A stretch of DNA of 64,000 nucleotides from the NCBI RefSeq assembly GCF_000471905.2, contig NW_006498435.1:3773679-3837678 (forward strand). The letters are read 5' to 3'. A program made the translations under genes and the position numbers. This document shows positions 45,836-56,144 of the stretch, piece by piece (within the stretch, counting starts at the first letter, position 1; each line of letters opens with the position of its first letter). The DNA comes from Amborella trichopoda (lineage: Eukaryota > Streptophyta > Magnoliopsida > Amborellales > Amborellaceae). The notes beneath the pieces were generated by a model. That model had not been told where the DNA came from. It did no database searches and saw only the letters and a list, made by a program, of their open reading frames with translations.

Positions 45836-46370
45836 CCCCATGCATCGAGTGTGCTTGCCTTCTCCTTCTCTTGTAGACCTCCTCCCCATGCACAGAGTGT
45901 GCATACCTTCTCCTTCTCTAATGGACCTCCTCCACATTCACGGAGTGTGCATGCCTTCTCCTCCTCTTATAGACCTCCTCACTACGCCTGAAATGTGCAT
46001 GCCTTCTTCTTCTCTTATAGACCTCCTCCCCATGCACGGAGTGTGCATGCCTTCTTCTCTTATAGACCTCCTCTCCATGCACGGAATGTGCATGCCTTCT
46101 CCTTCTCTTATAGACCTCCTCCCCATGCATGGAGTGTGCATGCCTTCTCCTTCTCTTATAGACCTCCTCCCCATGTACGGAGTGTGCATGCCTTCTCCTT
46201 CTCTTATAGACCTCCTTCCCATGCATAGAGTATGCATGCCTTCTCCTTCTCTTATAGGCCTCCTTCCCATGCATGGACTGTGCATGCCTTCTTCTTCTCT
46301 TATGGACCTTTCCCCCATGCATGAAATGTGCATGCCCTATCCTTCTTCTATAGAACCCTCTCTCCATGAG
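45836..46370. repeat. 48-bp tandem array in B
   Basis: About 11-12 copies of a 48-bp unit (CCCCATGCACGGAGTGTGCA then TGCCTTCTCCTTCTCTTATA). As 48 is 16 codons, long frames with a 16-residue period appear on both strands (e.g. 45,717-46,379 plus and 45,918-46,367 minus). They have no family match and no counterpart in A or C, so I do not call a gene. Confidence 0.92.
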
Positions 46371-46410
46371 GCTAGGTGAAAAAGTAGCCCAGTCATCATC
46401 CCTCTAAGGC

Positions 46411-46794
46411 AGAAACTGACAAGGTTAGGGTGGAACATGCCAGAGACTTTAGCTAGTCTAGCCGGCACGTCCAGACCTTCAGGATTAGCTAATAAAACCT
46501 GCCCCCAACTGGACTAGGTAGACGAGACCAATGGTGGTACTCTGATCGTCAAAAGCAAATCTGTTTTAACAGCAACCAAATGCCGTAAAAAATTCTCTTC
46601 TCCCCCTAAAGTCTCTACAGACGGACCTACGAACAATGCATCCCTACGTATGAGCAGCCTAGTTACACCATTACATGAATCTCCTCGGCATTCACGTGGT
46701 TCTGTGGCTAGGAAAAAAAAAAGTAAAATCCGAAGGAAATTTCCAAATGATTATCCTTCACTTGTCTTAAAGCAAAACATTCGGCGGGGCAAGC
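46411..46794 (+). other. B: 3' internal end with polypurine tract
   Basis: Conserved noncoding end found also in A (11,545-12,000 reversed) and C. GGCGGGGCAAGC (46,783-46,794) abuts the 3' LTR and is the likely polypurine tract. Confidence 0.72.
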
Positions 46795-49693
46795 TGTTCA
46801 ACATATTTTTCACCACCTTAGTTCCTGGTAGGAAGCTGGTCAATAAAGCCTACAAAGCAATAGAAAATTCCAGACAGTCTCAAAATAGCCCCATAATTTT
46901 TCGAGATCATCATCAACACCTAAAAAGAGCACCTACCAAGTTTCATCACGATCAGACATGTCTAAGGCAGTGAACACAAAAAAAACAGTTTTCGCAAAAT
47001 TGGCCTTAAGCACCCTGAAATGGACCCTACAACTGGAGCTACATTTCGATATCTCAAATCCCTATGAGAACATTGCCATTCGATCTAGCATGGTCAAAAA
47101 CCCCTATAGGCTAAGTTTTGGCTTGATCAGACACTCCAAAACAAAGATATGAGCAAAACATTGAAACAGAAGAGGTCGCACACTATTCCCGTATGACCTC
47201 ACTGCACCAAAACACCATTAAAGGTAGCTATTTTTACAGTCATGGGCAGTCACTTTTGGGGTTCGTAACTCACTCATTCCAAATCAGATCACTCTCAAAT
47301 TTGGTGAGCATATTCATTTCATCAAGATGAACAATTCAATATGTAGCACGCCTCAAAAAGATATCCAAGTAGGGAGAAAAGCTAGAGAAAAGTAGTCGAT
47401 CCATGAAGAAGTTCTAGATAATTCAGCAGCGACATGCCTCGCCCCATGAACCAAATCACGACGAACATGCAACGGATCGATGCAAAACCAATTCCATTGT
47501 GTGTGTAAGGTTCAGGGCTATCATTGGACCGAACCACGTACATAATGGACGGTCAAATTTCATGCACAAAGCCAACAAAGTTACTGAAATTTGGCCCCTG
47601 GATTCCAAATTCTGGCCAAAACTCAAAAGTTGTGAAATCTTCGTTCGGGCTCTAATTCGCATTCTGATTGTTGCCGCACGATCGTGATGACATGCTTAGT
47701 GCGCTACGATGACAAAATCACAGAAAAATATTAAAAAAAGATCGCCCTACTGATTCGATGTTTTCAAGATTCAAATAAATTTCAAGTCTCATGATCATGA
47801 TGTAAAAACATGATTCATGGCTCGAAGTTGATATCAAAGCAATCGCCATGTCAAGCCCTACTAGAAAAAAATAATCTTTCAATCAAATGGGTATCAGAAC
47901 AACCTCAGGTCAGCTACGGATGATCACTCAAGTTCTTGGGCAGCCATAGGGACTATTCTGGAATTCCACACATTGTTAGGCAGGGGTAAAACAGTCTTTT
48001 TACATCCATTTTTAAAATTTCTTTTAATTCAATTAAATCTAAATTTTTAGCAGTTAGGTCTAATTTTGATCAATCCACCCAGGTTTGGGCACAACTCTAT
48101 ATAAACAGGCATTGCCTCATTGTAAAAAAGGATGCAAAACCTCGGCCTTCAATTGATTTTTGAAAAGATTTAATAAAAAATTTTATTCCTTGCTTGAGCC
48201 TGTGAGTACGTCTTAGAGAGAGAGAGAGAGGAGAGAGAAGAAAAGGGCCGGTAGCCCTCGAGCAGGCAACTTTCTCTCTCTCTTCCCTCAATCTCTTCTC
48301 TCTTTCTCTCTCTTCTCTCTTTCCTTTCTCTCTTATCTTTCTCTTTCTCTCTCTTATCTCTCTCTTCTCTCTCTCTCTCTCTCTCTCTCTTCATTTATCA
48401 GTCGGTGAGACCTAGTGCCGGTTGGTCTTCTCTCTATTCGTTTGTCAATCGACGAGACCTAGCACCGATTGGCTTTCACTCTCTTCCTCTGTCAATCGAT
48501 GAGAGTTAGTATCGGTTGGTCTTCTCTCTCTTCATCTATCAGTCAGTGAGACCTAACGTCGGTTGGTTTTCTCTCTCTTCTTCTGGTAATTAACGAGACC
48601 CAATGTTGGTTGGCTTTCTTTCTCTTCTTCTATCAACTGATGAGACCTAGCACCAATTGGCTTTCTGTCTCTTCTGCTTACAACTGGTGAGACCTAGTGC
48701 TGGTTGGCTTTCTCTCTCTTCTTCTATCAACTGATGAGATTTAGCACCGATTGGTTTCTCTCTCTTCTTCTATCAACTAGAGAGACCTAGCGCCGATTGG
48801 CCTTTTCTCTCTTCTTTTGACGACTGTCGAGACTTAGCCCAGTTGGCCTTCTCTCTCTTCTTCTATCAACTGATGAGACCTAGCATCGGTTGACTATCTC
48901 TCTCTTCTTCTATCAGTTGGCAAGACTTAGCGCCAGTTGGTTCTTTTCCTCTCTCACCCATCTTCTGATACAGTCGGCAATGTCTCCCTTATGTTTGTTC
49001 CCTTCTTCTTTTTAACCCCTACTCTGCTGCTCTCTCGTTCGACCAAGAGGGATTGAGGTGAGCATCTCATGACAGTCCTGTCGTCTAGCCGTAATGTTGT
49101 TACGCCAAGTTTGCTTGGCCTGCTTTACTGCCATGATAGACCGACCATCGTGCCTAGCTAGTCCATATCGACAATAACATCTAGTAGCGATCTCGTGAGC
49201 TGGTCTTAGTTATAGAGCCTGTTTCGCCCCCATGTTATGTCAATTTTCCACCAACCTAGCCACTGCCCTAACCTTCTCACTTGGTCGAATCAATCTCTCC
49301 CGCTCTTCTTTTTGAATACACATGCTCGCATACGTTCATCAAAGAGGAAAAGGGTGAGGCCTGACCCACCTATCCCATAACCTTTCCCATATATGTGTAT
49401 GATTTTAGAAAGCAAAAAATAAGAAGAAGAGCCAAGAGAGGCGATTCCAAACCAGTTTCATTACTGAGGGGCTTTCTTCATGATCTAAGAGGGTTCCAAC
49501 ATGAGTCAACTCGAGTAAGTCTCGAACCCACCTTTTAAATTCCTCTCTCACTGGTTGGTAACGCCTGCCCCCATTTTCGAACGAGGTTCCCAAGAGAGGG
49601 AGCTCACGAACGTCCCGGGTCTTCCTCGAAACCTAAGTAATGAGCCGCCCGATCCCCTGCAGATCCGGAGGGCGATATCGAGGCACCTAACTA
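46795..49693 (+). mobile_element. B: 3' LTR
   Basis: Runs from TGTTCAACATATTTTTCAC to CACCTAACTA. TATA box 48,098-48,105 and poly(A) signal AATAAA 48,172-48,177. Matches the 5' LTR throughout with about 14% difference by eye in U3. Frames in 47.4-48.4 kb are not coding. Confidence 0.93.
48260..48965. repeat. B 3' LTR: CT-rich block and U5 hairpin array
   Basis: CT-rich to 48,392, then about 11 copies of the 48-50-bp hairpin unit. Near 48,686 the arms CAACTGGTG and TGCTGGTTG still pair along all nine bases if G-U pairs are allowed, which argues that changes keep the fold. Confidence 0.86.
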
Positions 49694-49698
49694 ACCCT
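49694..49698. repeat. Target site duplication of B, right copy
   Basis: ACCCT, identical to 29,944-29,948. C resumes next with CAAGGGACTATTTTGG, in register with A's uninterrupted text near 11,770. Confidence 0.88.
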
Positions 49699-51054
49699 CA
49701 AGGGACTATTTTGGATTCTTACCGCTGAGGCTTTTATGTCGACCTCGTTGGCTAGAATCGAGCCTATGTAACAGCCAAGTGCCATGAGCCTTTGATCGGT
49801 ATTATTTGTTGCTACACTAGGTTTGCTTTTGACAATCAGGGTACCTCCGTGGGCCCCCTCCTGGTGGGTCCAGTGGAGGGATTTTTGGTTTGCCTGTCCT
49901 GAAGGTTTGAGCTTGTCAGCTAGGGGGGATTTTGGCGAGGCGGTCTCATAGTGAGGCATCACCCTAAAGTCTCTGGCAGGTTTTGCCATGGCTTTGTCAG
50001 TTTCTTGCCTTCGTGAGCGTCTTTAGCATTTTGAGGGGTTTATTGCTCATCACCCACACCCTCAAGGAGTCATTTTTGTTTTTGAGTGATTTATTGTTCA
50101 TCGCCCGTACCCTCAGGGACTCGTTTTGTTTTTGTGTTGAAGTGTGGGAGATCTTTTGAGGCTTTCAATCCCGGGTGAGCCATTTTGTATTGTGATTGGA
50201 TACTGATAGTGGAGGATTTTGTGTGGACCTCATTAGCCAGGAATACGCTTGTTTGGCAATTGGGTGCCGGCTGAGACTGTGATGTTGTGTCAACCTGTTT
50301 TTTGTTGGTCCAAGTGCCCTTTGTGAGTTTTCACCTAGACTGAGGACATGGCATCGTAAAGATGGTTTTCACCAACCTCCTTTATTTTTTGGTTCTTTTA
50401 CCCATGATCTTGCGGCCCTGTCTACCAGTTTCATCCGGTTTTTACTCACAGTGCTCTTTTGGGATTTTCACCGTGCTCGGGTTTTTATTTTCATGGAACT
50501 CTTTTACTCATGGTTTTGGGACCATGCCCGTCCAAAAATTTTAGTCATGGCATTCCCTAATCCAGGTATACACTATGCTCGTTATTTTCTTTTCTTCTTT
50601 TTGCGAAGGCGTGTTTAAGATCATGCCTTCGGGACCTGTGAGAAGCTTTTTATCATCATGCAGCCAAGACGTGCACTATAGTTTAGGGTCATATAGCTGG
50701 ACCATAGTGGGGATGAATGGCAATCTGTGGAGGCCATGGGCTGAGTATGGTGGTGGTTTGACTGTCTTTGGGGAGATGGCACAAGGCTACCTGTAAAAAG
50801 TGGTAGATGTATGAATGGAAGATGAAAAGTGGTGACCCACTAGCTTATGACGTGTATGGATGGCGAGATGGTTCTCCATTTTGTGAGCATGGGTAAGACT
50901 CACCAGGGAATGATGGATGACGGTAGTGAAGTGCATGGACTCACTAGGAAAGAAATGAAGGTCGTGTGTGCACACGAATGGGTCAATTAGGAAGATGTGC
51001 GTGAAAATGCACGTAAAGGGTGTGTGCGCGTATGTGGAGATGAGTTTAAGATCA
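49699..51054 (-). other. C: noncoding 3' internal region
   Basis: Counterpart of A 11,770-13,084 (shared phrases such as TTTGTTGCTACACTAGGT and GGCTTTGTCAGTTTCTTGCC). It begins with remnants seen in the same order in A. No gene supported. Confidence 0.72.
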
Positions 51055-52878
51055 TGCCTCCGGGACCTGGATAGAGCAGTTTAATGTCATGCGGCTGAGA
51101 CATGCACTATGGTTTATGGTCATATATCTTGGACCATGGTTATGCAGTTTAAAGTCATGCAACTAGGACCATGCAGTTTAAAGTCGTGCAACTAGACCTC
51201 CGCTATAGTTTAAGGTCATATAGTTTGGACCATGCACCTTAGGGTCATGCACCTAAACCGGTTTAGGTGAGTTTCCATGTAAGTGAAACTCCATGGGGAA
51301 TAGGTTCATGGATAGCAATTCGACTCCGTCGGGGATAATGATGGTTAAAACCAGCAGGAGATTTAGATGAAGAAGAAGACTTCACTGGGGATCAGGCAAC
51401 AAGTATGGCTCCCTAAGGTGAAAGATGGAACTTCGCGGCTCCTGGGAAAGCAACCCAACTCTTGGGGATAGGATGGCTTGATGCGCAACTGACCCAATGC
51501 AATTGAAGGGGAAAGCATGACTCCGCAGGGATAATGAGCAATAATATTCATGTAACTCTGCTAAGAATGACAGATCAGAGCACAGATTCAGCCCCCCTAG
51601 GGATTAAAGAGATAAGAATGACCTTAACCCCATTGGGGATAATGGGCTGCTATATGGATGTGACTCCTATTGGCAACAAGGGAGGTGCGTCTGGATTAAA
51701 GTCATGCGCATGGATTATTTGTCATGCCGTTTTAACGTCTTGCTGCAGAGACGTGCGCTACTGTTTTAAGGTCTTGTCGCTTGGACAATGGTTATGCAGT
51801 TTAAAGTCCTGCAGCTAGGACCATGCAGTTTAAGGTCGTGCAACTAGACCTCCGTTATAGCTTAAGGTCATATAGTTTGGACCATGATGCTAAGCCTTTT
51901 AACGTCATGCGGTCAGGACGTGCACTACAGTTTAAGGTCATACAGCTGGATTGTGGTTATGAAGCTTAGAATCATGCAACAAGAATTGTGCAGTTTAAGG
52001 TCGTGCGACTATACTTGTGCTACAGTTTAAGGTCCTATAGTTTGGACCATGCAGTTTAGGGTTGTGCACCTAGACCTCTTTAGGTGGATTGCCATGTAGG
52101 TGAAGCTCCATGGAGAATAGGTTTGTGGATAGCAATTCAACTCAATTGGGGATAATAATGGTTAAAACCATAAGAAGGTTTTGATGAAAAAGCAGACTTC
52201 ACTGGGGATTAGGCGACAAGTATGGCTCCCTAAGGTGAAAGATGGAACTCCATGGCTTGTGCGAAAGTAACCCAACTCCTAGGGATAGGATGGCTTGGTG
52301 CGCGACTGACCCAACGGGATTGAAGGGGTAAGCATGACTCCACGGGGATAATGAGCAATATTATGTATGTAACTCGCTGAGAATGATAGGTCGGAGCACA
52401 GGTGCAACCCTGCTAGGGATTGAAGAGATAAGAATGACCCTAACTCCACTGGGGATAATGGGCTGCTATGCACATGTGACTCCTACTGAGGATGAGGAGG
52501 TGCATGTGGATTAAAGTCATGTGCATGGACTATTTGTCATGTTATTTTAAGGTCTTGCTATAAGGACGTGCACTACAATTTTAAGGTCTTGTCTCTTGAA
52601 TCATGGCTATGCAGTTTAAAGTCCTGCGAATACAACCACGCAGTTTAAGGTCGTGCAACTAGACCTCCGCTATAGTTTAAGGTCATATAATTTGGACCAT
52701 GGTGCTAAGGACGTGCACTACAGTTTAAGGTCATACAGCTGAACCGTGGTTATGCAGTTTAGAGTCATTCAACAAGGATTGTGCAATTTAAGGTCATGCG
52801 ACTAGATCTTCGCTACAGTTTAAGGTCATATAGTTTGGACCATGCAGTTTAGGGTCGTGCACATATACCGTTGTGGTG
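51055..52878. repeat. C: TTTAAGGTC array units and an 0.82-kb tandem duplication
   Basis: Three blocks of the TTTAAGGTC units (about 51,055-51,260, 51,670-52,075 and 52,505-52,878) alternate with a GGGGATAATGGG-type spacer. Spacer plus block is duplicated in tandem with a period of about 817 bp: TAGGTGAGTTTCCATG at 51,264 against TAGGTGGATTGCCATG at 52,081. The two copies differ by about 15% by eye. Confidence 0.88.
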
Positions 52879-53059
52879 GCAAGGGAATGTGACTCCACAG
52901 GGTCGTAACTAGAGACTTGACTCCCTGGGGATGCAAAGTGGTGGCCTGCTTGTGGGGATGACAGATCACGATCTAGGGGAAACTGGGAAAATCCAAAGTC
53001 AGCAGTGTTATAGCATGCGTACGGCACTAGCATAGGAAATTTAATTGGTGCGGCACACA

Positions 53060-53320
53060 GTATTTAAGCCTTTGGTGAGGTGCACAGCAATAACACTTTG
53101 TGAATCACACGGTGTTAGCTTCTTGGCCAAGTGCACGATGTTAGCTTCTTGGTGAAGCGCACGACGATAGCCCTTTGTGAAGCACACTGTGACAGCCCCT
53201 TAGTGAAGCGCACAATGATAGCTTCTGAAGACTCACGACCATAGCCCTTTGTGAAGCGCATGATGATAGCCCTTTGTGAAGCACGTGGCGATAAGGCATA
53301 ACGATAGCAACAGGTTCATG
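53060..53320. repeat. C: 26-bp array upstream of the antisense promoter
   Basis: About ten copies of a 26-bp unit (GCGCACGACGATAGCCCTTT then GTGAA). The unit is the same as in C's U5 array (7,388-7,465 and 63,056-63,130), on the same strand. It ends about 130 bp before the antisense TATA-like box. Confidence 0.88.
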
Positions 53321-53451
53321 AGGAACAAGCAGTAATGACTTGCATTCGGGCCTCGGGCTTGACCCGCCCTGGCCTGAACCTATCGTCGTCTGAAAATGAG
53401 GACTAGAGCATCATTTCAAACTTGTGAGGGGCACTTCACGACACTGCTGAG

Positions 53452-53458
53452 TATGAAA
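53452..53458 (+). promoter_or_regulatory. Antisense-gene TATA-like box (C), decayed
   Basis: TATGAAA in GAGTATGAAAGGGGGG. Position and flanks (CTTGTGAGGGGCAC upstream, AAAACCCC downstream) match the TATA regions of A and B. Confidence 0.5.
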
Positions 53459-54515
53459 GGGGGGAAAACCCCATTTTATTTTTTTACCGAAAGGTAGAAC
53501 AGTGAAGAACGTTTTTTAGAGAGACAGTCAAAGCTTCCGTCAAGAGACCTCTGGTAAGAGGTTCCCGGCCAAAAATCGCAGTATACAAGCCTTCAAGAGC
53601 TTTCAGCAAACATGAGCAGGTCGCGAACCTTTGCAATGTGCTTGTAGAATTTTTCTGAGAGTGTTGAGACCTCTTGAGCAGGGAACAGGGAGCTTCACAG
53701 GGCTTCATCAAGACTCTGGCAAAACCACAAGAGTAGCAGTGGCACTCTACTAGAATTCCAGTGATTTTTTAGTAGTTCTGTGTTTGCTGGCAAGTTCCGA
53801 AAGGGTCAAGGAACTCTGACGGTCTTCTAGTTATCGGAAGAGAAGAAGAAGGAGCAGCAGTGATCTCACCAGAAATACAGTGAAATTCCAGCGAGTTGAG
53901 GAGTGCGAAGAAGGGAGAAGGAAAACCCACAGGGTCACAAGGGAGCTTCTGCAAGAATTATGGTGGTTTTCTATTAGCTTCAGTAACCGGTGGAAGAGAG
54001 GGAATAAACGGGGAAGGGTTTCCTGGCGAGTAGAAGAGATATCCCGATGAGGAGAGGAAACGTCTGTGAGAACTCGAGGTGGCGCGAGGCTGTAACAGTC
54101 GGGGAGGTGAAGGGTCGTGGGACGACGAACGGTCACCCTCTGCACATGCGGTGACAGGCCACGTCGCGAGTGTCAGGCGGCGTGCCCAGATTTTGAGGGA
54201 CGTGGTGTGCTTCACGTGTGATGCATGCAAACAACTGAAGTGCAGGTGTTAGATGCAGACAGCGATAGCCCCTTGTTCGTGAGATGGTGATAACCCTACC
54301 TTCTGTGCACGGTGATAGCCTCCTTGAAAGAGCAGCCGGCTTTACGCCTTTTAGTGACCATCCAGCGATACTCTCTTATGAGCGCAGCTGGCGCTACGCC
54401 TTAGCATTTTTGTGGAGGCCTTACGCAGCCGACGATAGCCTTGCTTTCTGCACACGGTGATAAGGCAGCTTTTTAGCGACTTGCGCACGACAGTGAAGCC
54501 TTTATTTTAATCGTC
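53459..54515 (+). other. Antisense-gene leader (C)
   Basis: About 1.06 kb, as in A and B. The last 260 bp (54,250-54,500) hold diverged copies of the C-type unit (CACACGGTGATAAGGC-like), matching the position of the leader arrays in A and B. No long conserved frame. Confidence 0.6.
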
Positions 54516-56010
54516 ATGGCCCAACCTTTAGGCACCATCCCAGATGTGAAGAACCTCCCACGAGTAGGGGAGCTTGGCACAAATGAATTCACCGGCGAAA
54601 TCTTGGTGAGGAGTGAGCCAATCTAGCTCACCGAGGCTTTGTGTGAACCGCAATGGCCTTTAAGCGTCACCTTTGCTAGTGACCCCATTTGCTTTGAGGT
54701 TAGAGAAGACGATGATGGGAATGTAAGAATAGAAAAGGGGTAGGCCTCCTCCCCTGCTTGCATAGAAATATAGCCTCAAGTTGGGGATTTGCCAACCCTA
54801 AGCAAAAGAATGGTGAAGACCCCGAGCTTGAAGTGGTCCTCTGTTGACTTCCGAGTGCAAGGGGAGCACCAGTACTTGAAAGGGTACTCTTCTTGGACAT
54901 TGAGGGTGTTAGATACAGGGAACTCTAAAGCATGCTTCCCTGCTGGCTGCCATTCGGTGCTCGACGGGGTAGTATGACCTTTGTTCGAACACGGTCAAGG
55001 TGCTATTGGAAATCTGGAGCCATGCTAGCAATACATGGTTGCTTGGTCATGGGGAAGCAGGGATGTCTCTGCTAGACCTGTACTCTATTGATGGGTTCCC
55101 ACTCATTTGTGCTATGTATGACGAGTTCGTTCCCCTGAACTCGGTCATTTTTTGAGGTGAACGGATCAGGAAAGAAGACCCGCCAACTAGATTACAAGAG
55201 TTTTTCGGGATTCACCAGCTGCTCCACTCTGAGACCAAGAAGGGACGTGCCTCCTTCACCCAATGGGTGACATTCTTTTATGGAGATTGTGCTAATGAGG
55301 CAGGTCCAAGCCTGAGAAGGAAGGGGAAGGCACCTACAGAAGGAGCCCCTCCGGTATTTGAGCTGCATAAAGGGAACGACCACATCTTTCTGGCAGCGTA
55401 CCTGGTGCTCTTCTTGTGCAAGTTCTCTCTCCCCGACGGAGCGAACATTATTCATCCAGGCACTTTCTATGTAGCATGTGATATGGTGTGGGGGCAGGAG
55501 TATGCGCTCATACAACCAGTCTTATGCAGCATCTACTACGGCTTGGGGGCCGTATCTCGGGGAAAGATCTATCAGGGCGATGAAGGCGAGAACGGCATAG
55601 TGGACGGTGAAGCCTTCCCAGGGGATTTCAAGATGCCTTTCCCCATCCACTATGTGTATGGCTAGCTTGGGGCTTATTTCTCCAACACCTACCTCATAAA
55701 TAGGGTGTTGGATGAAATAATGTGCCCATTTCTCTTGAGGATCATTGGACAAAAAGCGATCTTCCATACTCCTGGTCACGCATGTAGCTTGTTCTATAAT
55801 GACCATCTTCATATGAGTTGACTGGCCTTCCCGGTTGGGAAGCTCACAAATCATGCTTTTGCCGATGAGCTGGGCAAGAGCTTGGATGGTGCTCCTATCA
55901 CCCATAAGGAGTAGATGTATATGCTGAGTGTGAGAGGCCAAATCAAGCATATTAGGGCATCAGCTGCAACATATAGGGGGAAGATCAATGAATTGATTGA
56001 TCAATTTTGA
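54516..56010 (+). pseudogene. Antisense plant-mobile-domain (PMD) gene of C, short form
   Basis: Starts at the ATG at 54,516 (MAQPLGTIPDVKNLPRVGEL) and ends at the stop at 56,008-56,010. It shows the first part of the PMD domain (WPLSVTFASDPICFEVRED, then FLAAYLVLFLCKFSLPDGAN, IQPVLCSIYYGLGAVSRGK and FPIHYVYG) and a short tail (GKINELIDQF) like the end of the A and B proteins. It is markedly shorter than those of A and B. Roughly five breaks. Its place between a TATA-like box and a poly(A) signal is the same. Confidence 0.82.
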
Positions 56011-56076
56011 GGTGTCATCTTATTTTCATTTCTCTTTCCCATATTTTTAACACTTGTAATATCCCCTTTCTTTATG

Positions 56077-56082
56077 AATAAA
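56077..56082 (+). terminator. Poly(A) signal of the antisense gene (C)
   Basis: AATAAA in TTTATGAATAAAATTC, about 70 bp after the antisense stop; same arrangement as in A and B. Confidence 0.7.
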
Positions 56083-56144
56083 ATTCTTTCTTTTTTCTTC
56101 AGTGTGATGAGTGTCTCTTTTATTCTTCCTCTTGCTTTTAAGAA

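Larger units (their letters stand above)
29949..49693 (+). mobile_element. Element B: about 19.7-kb non-autonomous Ty3/gypsy element inserted in C
   Basis: Plus-strand element of the same subfamily as A: 5' LTR 29,949-32,972, PBS 32,976-32,994, internal region to 46,794, 3' LTR 46,795-49,693. It has a perfect 5-bp target duplication (ACCCT). Internal order: leader frame, gag, protease, conserved tail, convergent antisense PMD gene, arrays, polypurine tract. As in A and C, no pol domains exist, and every internal stretch is accounted for. Ends look whole; coding parts are broken (well over ten breaks). LTRs differ by about 14% by eye over some 580 bp of U3: several million years at the grass LTR rate, much more at slow tree or gymnosperm rates. 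Confidence 0.94.

Noticed and set aside
45717-46379. Long plus-strand frame (220 residues) and a 149-residue minus-strand frame with a 16-residue period.
   Set aside because: They are translations of a 48-bp array, open on both strands because 48 is a multiple of three; no relative in A or C and no domain.
32973-46794. Hidden reverse transcriptase or integrase in A, B or C.
   Set aside because: I looked for the YxDD motif of reverse transcriptase and the DDE context of integrase on the sense strand; none seen, and the internal regions are filled by other parts. A profile search would settle it.
10000-50000. The window looks like a giant palindrome or inverted duplication centred near 29.9 kb.
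   Set aside because: Each half has its own LTR pair, PBS and target duplication, the halves differ by far more than a recent duplication would, and B-specific arrays have no mirror partner. Two opposite insertions explain it.
53060-53320. CRISPR-like direct repeats (also at 571-920 and 7,388-7,690).
   Set aside because: No unique spacers between repeats, no cas genes, and the DNA is clearly plant retroelement; these are tandem minisatellites.
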